The notes beneath the pieces were generated by a model, which worked only from the letters and a program-made list of their open reading frames with translations, was not told the origin of the DNA and ran no database searches. From positions 1-55,502 of the forward strand of contig CAJUGV010000013.1 of NCBI GenBank assembly GCA_910586505.1: a DNA stretch of 55,502 nucleotides, read 5' to 3'. The first letter of the stretch is position 1; every line of letters begins with the position of its first letter. This stretch comes from an uncultured Paraprevotella sp. (GTDB lineage: Bacteria; Bacteroidota; Bacteroidia; Bacteroidales; Bacteroidaceae). Positions 30,352 to 38,125 of the stretch are shown in pieces. A program made the translations under genes and the position numbers.

Positions 30352-31875
30352 ATGCAACAGAAGATCATCATTCTTGATTTCGGGTCGCAGACGACCCAGC
30401 TCATCGGACGCCGCGTCCGCGAACTGGACACATTCTGCGAGATATTGCCCTACAATAAATTTCCGAAAGACGATCCGTCGGTCATCGGTGTGATTTTAAG
30501 CGGTTCTCCTTTCAGCGTGTATGATACGGAGGCATTTAAAATAGACCTGAGCGAAATCCGCGGAAAATACCCTGTGTTGGGAATTTGCTACGGTGCGCAG
30601 TTTATGAGCTATACCTTGGGAGGTAATGTGGAGCCTGCCGGAACGCGCGAATACGGGCGTGCCAATCTGGCGTCCTTTGATAAGGAGAATCCCCTGTTCA
30701 GAGGCTTTGAAGAGAATTCACAGGTCTGGATGAGCCACGGCGATACGATCACTAAGCTTCCGGCGAATTTCAAGGTGATAGCCTCTACCGATAAGGTGGA
30801 GAATGCTGCCTATCAGGCAGAAGGGGAGCAGCTTTGGGGAGTACAGTTCCATCCCGAAGTGTTCCATTCCGTGCAGGGAACCCTGTTGCTGGAGAATTTC
30901 GTGGTGGGCATCTGCGGCAGTCGTCAGGACTGGAGCGCAGCCTCTTTCGTAGACTCCACTGTGGCTCAGTTGAAGGAGCAGTTAGGCAACGACCGCGTGA
31001 TTCTCGGTTTGAGCGGCGGGGTGGATTCCTCCGTGGCAGCCGTGTTGTTGAACAAGGCTATCGGCAGTAATCTGACGTGTATCTTTGTAGATCACGGAAT
31101 GCTTCGTAAAAATGAATTCCGCAATGTGCTGCATGACTACGAATGCCTTGGGCTGAACGTGATAGGAGTGGACGCAAGCGAGAAGTTCTTTAAGGACCTG
31201 GAGGGAGTGACCGATCCGGAGCAGAAGCGTAAGATCATAGGCCGTGATTTTGTGGAGGTGTTCGACGCCGAGGCCCGCAAGATTACAGATGCCAGATGGC
31301 TGGCACAAGGAACGATCTATCCCGATCGTATCGAAAGTCTGAATATTACGGGAAAGACGATTAAGAGTCATCATAATGTGGGCGGTCTTCCCGAAGAAAT
31401 GAATCTGCGACTTTGCGAGCCGTTGCAGTGGTTGTTTAAAGACGAAGTGCGGCGCGTGGGACGTCAGATGGGGATGCCCGAGCATCTGATCACCCGCCAT
31501 CCTTTTCCCGGACCGGGGCTGGCCGTCCGCATTCTCGGTGATATCACGCCGGAGAAAGTTCGCGTGTTGCAGGACGCCGATGACATATTCATACAGGGAC
31601 TTAGAGACTGGGGCTTGTATGACCAGGTGTGGCAGGCCGGTGTGATTCTGCTTCCGGTGAAAAGTGTCGGGGTGATGGGTGACGAACGTACTTACGAACG
31701 TGCCGTGGCATTGCGTGCCGTGACCAGTACGGATGCCATGACGGCCGACTGGGCGCATCTCCCTTATGATTTCATGGCTAAGGTCAGCAACGATATAATT
31801 AATAAGGTGAAAGGAGTGAACCGTGTATGCTACGACATCTCCTCGAAACCGCCTTCGACAATAGAATGGGAGTGA
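30352..31875 (+). CDS. guaA: GMP synthase (glutamine-hydrolysing)
   Basis: 507 residues, typical length. The N-terminal class I glutamine amidotransferase has nucleophile cysteine in LGICYGAQFMSYTLGG and the His/Glu pair in QFHPEVFHS. The ATP pyrophosphatase domain has the PP-loop ILGLSGGVDSSVAAVL and FVDHGMLRKNE. The C-terminal dimerisation domain has RHPFPGPGLAVRILG and ends CYDISSKPPSTIEWE. It converts XMP to GMP. It has its own promoter and a strong terminator at 31902. Confidence 0.98.
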   Translation: MQQKIIILDFGSQTTQLIGRRVRELDTFCEILPYNKFPKDDPSVIGVILSGSPFSVYDTEAFKIDLSEIRGKYPVLGICYGAQFMSYTLGGNVEPAGTREYGRANLASFDKENPLFRGFEENSQVWMSHGDTITKLPANFKVIASTDKVENAAYQAEGEQLWGVQFHPEVFHSVQGTLLLENFVVGICGSRQDWSAASFVDSTVAQLKEQLGNDRVILGLSGGVDSSVAAVLLNKAIGSNLTCIFVDHGMLRKNEFRNVLHDYECLGLNVIGVDASEKFFKDLEGVTDPEQKRKIIGRDFVEVFDAEARKITDARWLAQGTIYPDRIESLNITGKTIKSHHNVGGLPEEMNLRLCEPLQWLFKDEVRRVGRQMGMPEHLITRHPFPGPGLAVRILGDITPEKVRVLQDADDIFIQGLRDWGLYDQVWQAGVILLPVKSVGVMGDERTYERAVALRAVTSTDAMTADWAHLPYDFMAKVSNDIINKVKGVNRVCYDISSKPPSTIEWE

Positions 31876-31901
31876 TAATCATGCATCGGCATGTGGTTGA
31901 T

Positions 31902-31935
31902 AATAGCCTCAACTTTATAGTTGAGGCTATTTTTT
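31902..31935 (+). terminator. Terminator after guaA
   Basis: A perfect 13-bp stem (AATAGCCTCAACT / AGTTGAGGCTATT) with loop TTAT and a T run. Confidence 0.92.
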
Positions 31936-31970
31936 CATGCCGGAGTATTTTGTGATGACATCAAGATTAT

Positions 31971-33476
31971 ATGAGAATGAACAAAGTTGGCATAAATGTG
32001 TTGTTTTGGAGTCTGTTGACTGTTCTTACGGGCAGGGCGCAATCTGATACTACACTGACATACAGAGTCGAGGCATCTGCAAATGCCGGTTCGGGAGATT
32101 ATGCTCCTTTGTGGTTTACGGCTAACCGCAACGGACTGTCGAGCCAGAAACCCGAAAGTGCTTATTTGCGTGCGGGGCTGTCATACCGCAAGTCTCTCAA
32201 CCGAGGCTGGCGAATCGGTGCCGGACTGGATTTGTCCGCAGCAGCAAACAGCCCTTCGGAATTTATCGTGCAGCAGGCTTATGCGGATATATCGTGGCGT
32301 GTGCTGAATCTGAGTATAGGAAACAAGGAGCGTGTTCCGCTTGGGAAGAATCCTCTGTTGAGCAGTGGCGGAATGGTGGAAGGCAACAATGCTCGTCCTG
32401 TTCCGCAAGTAAGAGCCGAGATTGCGGACTATTACACCGTGCCCGGAACAAAAGGATGGTTTGCTTTTAAGGGGTATGTTGCTTACGGGCGTTTTACGGA
32501 TGATCGCTGGCAGCGTGATTTTGCCGGAAGCGGGCGGCATACTTATGTGGAGGATATTCTCTATCATAGCAAGGAGCTGATGCTTAAGGTGGGAAACAAG
32601 GAAAAGTTTCCGCTTGAGGCCGAGTTGGGTATGCTTATGTCGGCACAGTTCGGAGGAAAACAGCATTATTTTGAATCGGATGGAACAGAAAAAGTGTATG
32701 CTATGCCGCACGGACTGAAAAACTATGCCAAAGTGTTCTTTGCCAAGGCCGGTGGCAGCGATACAAAGGGCGGTGACCAGGTGAATGTGGAGGGGAATCA
32801 TGTGGGAAGCTGGAACTTTGCGCTTAACTATTATTGGCGCGACTGGAAGTTCCGCGCGTATTATGAGCATTTCTTCGACGATCATTCGCAAATGTTTCTT
32901 CAGTATGGACGCTGGAAAGACGGGCATCTGGGATTTGAGATCACTCTGCCCCGCAACCGTTGGGTAAGTACCTTGCTGTGGGAGGGGCTGGCTACGAAAG
33001 ACCAGTCCGGTCCTATCCTGTACGATGGAGACGAACGATTTCCCGATGCGGCTTTCTCGGGAGTGCAAATCAGTGCAAAGGATGATTACTACAACAATTA
33101 CTTCTATCAGTCATGGCAGCACTATGGGCTGGGAATGGGTAATCCGTTACTGCCCGGACCTATTTATAATAAGGATGGCAGTCTGAAGTTCAGGAGTAAT
33201 CGCGTTCGTGCCAATCATTGGGCTTTCAGCGGAACTCCGTCTGAAGAGTGGAGCTATAGGGTAGTGATGTCTTATGCCTTGCATTGGGGAACATATAACG
33301 ATCCGCTGGACAGAATATGTAATCAGTTCAGTTCTCTTTATGAAGCTGCCTATTCGCCTAAAAAACTGCCGGGCTGGCGTTTTTCTCTTTCTGCGGGAGT
33401 GGATCACGGGGATTATTTAGGTAACAGCTTCGGCGGAATGATCACAATAAGGAAGGAGGGGATATGTATAAGATAA
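31971..33476 (+). CDS. Capsule assembly Wzi family outer-membrane protein
   Basis: 501 residues. Signal peptide (VLFWSLLTVLTGRAQ), then a beta-barrel pattern with strong matches to the Wzi family: YAPLWFTANRNGLSSQKPES, YRKSLNRGWRIGAGLDLS and IGNKERVPLGKNPLLSSGGM. Wzi-type proteins help hold capsule or surface polysaccharide at the outer membrane. The start could be six nt later (MNKVGIN). The stop overlaps the next lipoprotein gene by 13 nt, so the two are coupled. No capsule biosynthesis genes are nearby. Confidence 0.88.
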   Translation: MRMNKVGINVLFWSLLTVLTGRAQSDTTLTYRVEASANAGSGDYAPLWFTANRNGLSSQKPESAYLRAGLSYRKSLNRGWRIGAGLDLSAAANSPSEFIVQQAYADISWRVLNLSIGNKERVPLGKNPLLSSGGMVEGNNARPVPQVRAEIADYYTVPGTKGWFAFKGYVAYGRFTDDRWQRDFAGSGRHTYVEDILYHSKELMLKVGNKEKFPLEAELGMLMSAQFGGKQHYFESDGTEKVYAMPHGLKNYAKVFFAKAGGSDTKGGDQVNVEGNHVGSWNFALNYYWRDWKFRAYYEHFFDDHSQMFLQYGRWKDGHLGFEITLPRNRWVSTLLWEGLATKDQSGPILYDGDERFPDAAFSGVQISAKDDYYNNYFYQSWQHYGLGMGNPLLPGPIYNKDGSLKFRSNRVRANHWAFSGTPSEEWSYRVVMSYALHWGTYNDPLDRICNQFSSLYEAAYSPKKLPGWRFSLSAGVDHGDYLGNSFGGMITIRKEGICIR

Positions 33477-33892
33477 TCAAGAGTTTTTTTGTGTTCCTGA
33501 CGGCTTTCTGCTGTTGGGCTTGTACGGATAAGGCGCCTGAATATCCGGATCTGGAGGGGTATTGGAAACAGGAACGGATTGATGATGGGAATACGGGAAC
33601 GCAGACGGTACATGAGCGTGTGTACTGGGCGTTTCAATTGGGTGTTTCTGAGGTCCGCAATATTCAGACAGGAGAAGATTTCCTGTGCCGTTATGAGTAC
33701 AATGAGGGGGCTTCTTCTTTACGAATGTATGATTTCAGGATGAAGGGGAACCAGTCTCAGAAGGTAAATGTCGGTAAATTGTCATTGCTAGGCATCCCGT
33801 CTGACGATGTCATTTATGAGGTCGTGAAGCTTGACGGTGACCGTATGCTACTACGGGCAGACGATATTACGCTGCATTTCCGGAAATTTTAG
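33464..33892 (+). CDS. Small lipocalin-like lipoprotein
   Basis: 142 residues. The signal MYKIIKSFFVFLTAFCCWAC ends in a lipobox. The rest (YPDLEGYWKQERIDDG, later LLRADDITLHFRKF) fits the Bacteroidetes lipocalin-like family of about 130-150 residues, a small beta-barrel of unknown ligand. It overlaps the Wzi gene by 13 nt and is presumably expressed with it. Confidence 0.72.
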   Translation: MYKIIKSFFVFLTAFCCWACTDKAPEYPDLEGYWKQERIDDGNTGTQTVHERVYWAFQLGVSEVRNIQTGEDFLCRYEYNEGASSLRMYDFRMKGNQSQKVNVGKLSLLGIPSDDVIYEVVKLDGDRMLLRADDITLHFRKF

Positions 33893-34033
33893 GATAGTGA
33901 GCGCATGGAGGTTAAAGTTGATATGTTTCAGATTGCAGAGATATAAGTGATGAGTGGGGCGAAATGTCTGAAAAAAAGCATGAGGAGTTCTCTAATTTTT
34001 TGTGATTTTATGGTCTAATTCAAAAGAATTTCA

Positions 34034-34041
34034 TAATTTTG
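34034..34041 (+). promoter_or_regulatory. -7 box of gap
   Basis: TAATTTTG, roughly 110 nt before the GAPDH ATG, implying a long leader. A TTTTTTG run at 33996-34002 lies too far upstream to be an ideal -33 box. Confidence 0.5.
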
Positions 34042-34149
34042 CAGTGCGGGAGCGTAACAGGGGAATTTTCTCGGACACTCCGCTTTGCAAATGGTAGAAA
34101 AGAGTTAAATAACTTATATTAGAACCTTTAATTTTAAAGATTAAGTAAA

Positions 34150-35160
34150 ATGATTAAAGTAGGTATTAATGGTTTCGGTCGTATCGGCCGTTTCGTATTC
34201 CGTGCCGCTCAGACTAGAAGCGACATTCAGATCGTAGGTATCAACGACTTGTGTCCGGTTGATTATTTGGCATACATGTTGAAGTATGACACTATGCACG
34301 GTGCTTTCGAAGGTACAATCGAAGCTGACGTTGAAAACAGCAAGCTGATTGTAAACGGTAAGGAAATCCGTGTGACGGCTGAACGCAATCCGGCTGATCT
34401 GAAGTGGAACGAAGTAGAGGCTGAATATGTAGTTGAGTCTACCGGTTTGTTCCTGACTCAGGAGAAGGCTCAGGCTCACATCGAAGCCGGTGCCAAGTAT
34501 GTAGTTATGTCTGCTCCTTCTAAAGACGCTACTCCGATGTTCGTTTGCGGTGTGAACTTCGACAAATACGTAAAGGGCACTCAGTTCGTTTCTAATGCTT
34601 CTTGTACAACAAACTGCTTGGCTCCTATCGCTAAGGTGTTGAATGACAACTGGGGTATTACAGACGGTTTGATGACTACCGTTCACTCTACAACTGCAAC
34701 TCAGAAGACTGTTGACGGTCCTTCTTTGAAGGATTGGCGCGGTGGCCGTGCTGCTTCCGGCAATATCATTCCGTCTTCTACCGGTGCTGCAAAGGCTGTA
34801 GGTAAGGTTATTCCTGAACTGAACGGCAAACTGACCGGTATGTCTATGCGTGTTCCGACTTTGGACGTATCAGTTGTTGACTTGACAGTAAACTTGGCTA
34901 AGCCTGCTAAGTACGAAGAGATTTGCGCTGCTATGAAGGCTGCTTCTGAAGGCGAATTGAAGGGTGTACTGGGTTATACTGAAGATGCTGTTGTTTCTTC
35001 TGACTTCTTGGGTGACGCTCGTACTTCTATCTTCGACGCTAAGGCTGGTATTGCTTTGACTGATACTTTCGTGAAGGTGGTTTCTTGGTATGACAATGAA
35101 ATCGGTTACTCTAACAAGGTATTGGAACTGATTGCTCACATGAAGAAGGTTAACGGTTAA
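34150..35160 (+). CDS. gap: Glyceraldehyde-3-phosphate dehydrogenase, type I
   Basis: 336 residues. N-terminal NAD motif INGFGRIGRFVFRAAQ, catalytic cysteine in SNASCTTNCLAPIAKVL, and GRAASGNIIPSSTGAAKAVG all match type I GAPDH. It oxidises and phosphorylates glyceraldehyde-3-phosphate in glycolysis. Codons are strongly biased to T- or C-ending forms (many GCT, TCT, GTT), unlike neighbours, as expected of a highly expressed gene. The leader is long and a good terminator follows. Confidence 0.97.
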   Translation: MIKVGINGFGRIGRFVFRAAQTRSDIQIVGINDLCPVDYLAYMLKYDTMHGAFEGTIEADVENSKLIVNGKEIRVTAERNPADLKWNEVEAEYVVESTGLFLTQEKAQAHIEAGAKYVVMSAPSKDATPMFVCGVNFDKYVKGTQFVSNASCTTNCLAPIAKVLNDNWGITDGLMTTVHSTTATQKTVDGPSLKDWRGGRAASGNIIPSSTGAAKAVGKVIPELNGKLTGMSMRVPTLDVSVVDLTVNLAKPAKYEEICAAMKAASEGELKGVLGYTEDAVVSSDFLGDARTSIFDAKAGIALTDTFVKVVSWYDNEIGYSNKVLELIAHMKKVNG

Positions 35161-35184
35161 TTTACTTTCCTCAAATAAAAACAA

Positions 35185-35215
35185 AGCCATCCTCTTTTTC
35201 GAGGGTGGCTTTTTT
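35185..35215 (+). terminator. Terminator after gap
   Basis: AGCCATCCTC pairs with GAGGGTGGCT (one G-U pair) around a 6-nt loop and is followed by TTTTT. Confidence 0.88.
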
Positions 35216-35217
35216 CG

Positions 35218-35225
35218 TAACTTTG
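35218..35225 (+). promoter_or_regulatory. -7 box of miaA
   Basis: TAACTTTG begins right after the gap terminator T run, 31 bp before the miaA ATG. Confidence 0.55.
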
Positions 35226-35256
35226 TGGATAGTGTATTATATAAATAGGTAGTGGT

Positions 35257-36171
35257 ATGGAATATGAACTTATCACCATATTAGGTCCGACGGCATCGGG
35301 GAAAACGGCTCTTGCAGCAGCATTGGCACATGAATTGAAAACAGAGGTTATCAGTGGAGATAGCCGGCAGGTTTACAGGCGAATGGATGTGGGGACGGGT
35401 AAGGATTTGAAGGATTATATTGTTGACGGTTATCAGGTCCCCTACCATCTGATTGATATAGTAGAACCCGGTACCAAGTATAATTTGTTTGAATATCAGC
35501 GGGATTTTCTAGAGGTTTATGAATCGCTTCGCAGATGTCAGTTGGTTCCGGTATTGTGCGGAGGAACAGGATTGTATATAGAATCGGTATTGAAAGGGTA
35601 TAACCTGATGCCTGTGCCGGAGAATCCCGAACTTCGTGAGCGTTTGTCTTGTAAGACATTGACTGAACTGACAGAAATATTGGGTGCATATAAGAAACTT
35701 CATAATACGACGGATGTTGATACCGCAAAACGTGCGATACGTGCCATTGAGATAGAAGAATATTATCGCCGGCATCCTGCCGAAAGCCGTCCGTTTCCTC
35801 CTATTCAGTCTTTGGTTGTCGGAGTCAGTATCGAAAGGGAGTTGAGGCGTGATAAGATAACCAGTCGTTTGAGACAGCGCTTGAATGAGGGCATGGTTGA
35901 TGAAATAAAAGGATTGTTGGATGAGGGTATACCGGCAGAGAACTTGATATATTATGGTTTGGAGTATAAGTTTTTGACGCAATATGTACTTGGTGAATTG
36001 ACTTACGCGGAGATGTTTCGCAATCTTGAAACGGCTATTCATCAGTTTGCCAAGCGACAGATGACATGGTTTCGTGGAATGGAGCGCCGCGGAATTGAAA
36101 TCAACTGGCTGGATGCCGCCTTGCCAATGGCAGAAAAAGTGTTGCAGATCCAAGAATGGTTGCATCGATGA
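35257..36171 (+). CDS. miaA: tRNA dimethylallyltransferase
   Basis: 304 residues. P-loop LGPTASGKTALA, then SGDSRQVYRRMDVGTGK and the GGTGLYIESVLKG segment, all MiaA signatures. It transfers a dimethylallyl group to A37 of tRNAs reading U-starting codons. Length is normal for the family. It has its own -7 box right after the gap terminator. Confidence 0.97.
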   Translation: MEYELITILGPTASGKTALAAALAHELKTEVISGDSRQVYRRMDVGTGKDLKDYIVDGYQVPYHLIDIVEPGTKYNLFEYQRDFLEVYESLRRCQLVPVLCGGTGLYIESVLKGYNLMPVPENPELRERLSCKTLTELTEILGAYKKLHNTTDVDTAKRAIRAIEIEEYYRRHPAESRPFPPIQSLVVGVSIERELRRDKITSRLRQRLNEGMVDEIKGLLDEGIPAENLIYYGLEYKFLTQYVLGELTYAEMFRNLETAIHQFAKRQMTWFRGMERRGIEINWLDAALPMAEKVLQIQEWLHR

Positions 36172-36187
36172 AGTTTTAGAAGGCTAT

Positions 36188-36221
36188 TTTGAAGTCAAAT
36201 AAATAGTTTTTTCTATATTTG
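36188..36221 (+). promoter_or_regulatory. Promoter of the lipid-kinase-like gene
   Basis: -33 TTTG (36188-36191) and -7 TATATTTG (36214-36221), 22 bp apart, 22 bp before the ATG. Confidence 0.7.
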
Positions 36222-36243
36222 TGTGCTTAAAGATATTTGAATT

Positions 36244-37170
36244 ATGGAACCATCAAGATGGGGCATTATATACTGTCCGAAGGACGGTGTCCGTCATGTG
36301 CATAAAGAGTGGGAAGCAATTCGTTCATATTTAACGGAGAAAGGCGTTCTTTATGATTTTGTGCAGAGTGAAGGACCGGATTCGGTGGAGCGTTTGGCAG
36401 GCATGTTGGCTTCCAACGGTTATACAACTGTAATTATTGTGGGTGGAGATGCCGCATTGAATAGGGCGTTGAATGGCGTTCTCTCCCTTGGCGAGGGTGT
36501 TCGTCGTAGTATAGCTCTTGGAGTGGTTCCCAATGGGTGGGGAAATGACTTTGCACATTTTTGGGGAATCGAAGAAGGGAATTATAAACAGGCGATAGAC
36601 TGTTTGATAAAGCATAGGACTCGTAAGGTGGATGTGGGCTACTGTGTGTCGGAACAAGCCGGAGATGTTAGTCCCCGCTATTTTCTGAACTGTGTCAATG
36701 TGGGGTTGGTTGCTAATATTATGAACATTAAGCATAAAACCCAAAGATTTTGGGGAATGCTTACTCTTTCACATCTTTCGTCAATGTTTTTGCTGTTGTT
36801 TCAAAGAATGGAGCATAGGATGCACTTTAAGGTTAATCAAGACGAGATTAACAAGAGTGTAATGACGGTATGTGTGGGCAGTGCACATGGATATGGCCAG
36901 ACTCCGAGCGGAGTGCCTTATAATGGACTGTTGGATGTTTCTGTGGTATCTCATCCTAAAATGAGCCAGATGATGGAAGCTTTATGGATGCTTTTCCAGA
37001 GACGCTTTCTCAATCATAAAGCTGTAAAATCGTACAGAACTAAAGAAGTTAAGTTTTTTGATAATGGCAAGGCCATGGTTAGTTTGGATGGGGCTATATG
37101 GGAGAAGGCGTCTGTGCCGATGAAAATAGGTATACATCAGGAATGGATTAACTTTATTATTCCTGGCTGA
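36244..37170 (+). CDS. Diacylglycerol/lipid kinase family protein, diverged active-site motif
   Basis: 308 residues of the DAGK catalytic fold. The position of the usual GGDGT motif reads VGGDAALNRALNG, and the usual G(T/D)GNDF segment reads VVPNGWGNDFAHFWG. The NDFA core and the later GSAHGYGQTPSGVPYNG loop (accessory residues of the fold) are kept. C-terminal VSLDGAIWEKASVPMKI matches the family. The two substitutions change residues near the phosphate-binding loop, so activity may be altered. No signal peptide. Confidence 0.8.
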   Translation: MEPSRWGIIYCPKDGVRHVHKEWEAIRSYLTEKGVLYDFVQSEGPDSVERLAGMLASNGYTTVIIVGGDAALNRALNGVLSLGEGVRRSIALGVVPNGWGNDFAHFWGIEEGNYKQAIDCLIKHRTRKVDVGYCVSEQAGDVSPRYFLNCVNVGLVANIMNIKHKTQRFWGMLTLSHLSSMFLLLFQRMEHRMHFKVNQDEINKSVMTVCVGSAHGYGQTPSGVPYNGLLDVSVVSHPKMSQMMEALWMLFQRRFLNHKAVKSYRTKEVKFFDNGKAMVSLDGAIWEKASVPMKIGIHQEWINFIIPG

Positions 37171-37189
37171 GGCCTTATTTGAATGAGAT

Positions 37190-37891
37190 TTATCCTATTT
37201 TGGATATCTTTTCAAGCTTGTCTTCGGAAATAATCTTGATTTTACGGCCGTCTATCGCTATGATTTTCTCTGCAGCGAAATTTGTCAGCGTCCGGATGGC
37301 ATTGGACGTAGTCATATTGGATAGACTTGCCAGGTCTTCGCGAGATAAATATATGCTGAGAGTGCATCCGTCCTCTTCCAATCCGTAACTTTCCTTTAGA
37401 AATAAAATGGATTCGGCTAATCTTCCTCGTATGTGTTTCTGTGTTAAATTAACTGTACGTTCATCCGCTACTCCTAAATCTACAGACAGTTGTTTGATAA
37501 AGAACCATGCAAGATCATTGTTCCAGCTGACAAGTTTTGTGATAGTTGTCATAGGGATCATGGCTATGGTAGAAGGTTCAAATGCAGCAGCGGCAGTCAG
37601 ATATTCCTGATGGGCAAAATAGGCGCGGTATGCAAAGTACTCTACAGGCTTTATTACGCGGATAATCTGGTTACGTCCGCTCACTCCGTTTTTAAATATC
37701 TTTACTTTGCCGGAAAGAAGACACATGAATTGAGTGGGAAATTCTCCTTCGCTATAGATAGCTTCGTTCTTTTTAAATGTATAAACTGTGAGGTTTTCTG
37801 TTAAGTGTTCGCGTTGTTCCGGAGTGAGAGGTTTGCATAAATCTGAAATTTTACCCATTATCTCCTCACTATCCATTTCCTTCTTGACCAT
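37190..37891 (-). CDS. Crp/Fnr family transcriptional regulator
   Basis: 233 residues. N-terminal cyclic-nucleotide-binding-like barrel (TFKKNEAIYSEGEFPTQFMC) and a C-terminal winged helix (LSREDLASLSNMTTSNAIRT). No cluster-ligating cysteine set is evident, so it is not a classic Fnr oxygen sensor, and the effector is unknown. It is transcribed away from the glycogen-metabolism genes that begin at 38126, an arrangement compatible with control of them. An alternative start is MDSEEIMG (37876). Confidence 0.92.
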   Translation of the reverse strand: MVKKEMDSEEIMGKISDLCKPLTPEQREHLTENLTVYTFKKNEAIYSEGEFPTQFMCLLSGKVKIFKNGVSGRNQIIRVIKPVEYFAYRAYFAHQEYLTAAAAFEPSTIAMIPMTTITKLVSWNNDLAWFFIKQLSVDLGVADERTVNLTQKHIRGRLAESILFLKESYGLEEDGCTLSIYLSREDLASLSNMTTSNAIRTLTNFAAEKIIAIDGRKIKIISEDKLEKISKIG

Positions 37892-37926
37892 AAATCAAAA
37901 TGTGCTGCCAATTATGTTTTACGGCA

Positions 37927-37934
37927 CAAAATTA
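37927..37934 (-). promoter_or_regulatory. -7 box of the Crp/Fnr gene
   Basis: The minus strand reads TAATTTTG, 35 bp upstream of the gene. Confidence 0.5.
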
Positions 37935-38026
37935 GTAATTCTTGAGACATTAAGGAAATATTAAGATTATAAAAACATATTCTACAGCATATTTTAATGA
38001 AGTATTAAAAAAATGTCATTATAATA

Positions 38027-38058
38027 TTTCGTGCTTAGTTCTATTTTTATTATTTTTG
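38027..38058 (+). promoter_or_regulatory. Promoter of the glycogen-debranching operon
   Basis: -33-like TTTC (38027-38030) and -7 TATTTTTG (38051-38058), 20 bp apart, 67 bp before the ATG at 38126. Confidence 0.55.
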
Positions 38059-38125
38059 GATTGTATAACAAATACAAAGACAAAATAAAGAATCAAGTGT
38101 AAACCTTATATATAAATTCTAAACT

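Noticed and set aside
30982..31758. A 258-codon minus-strand frame inside guaA
   Set aside because: Mirror of the GMP synthase coding strand.
32181..33068. A 295-codon minus-strand frame inside the Wzi gene
   Set aside because: Low-complexity translated composition without motifs; the plus strand encodes a convincing Wzi barrel.
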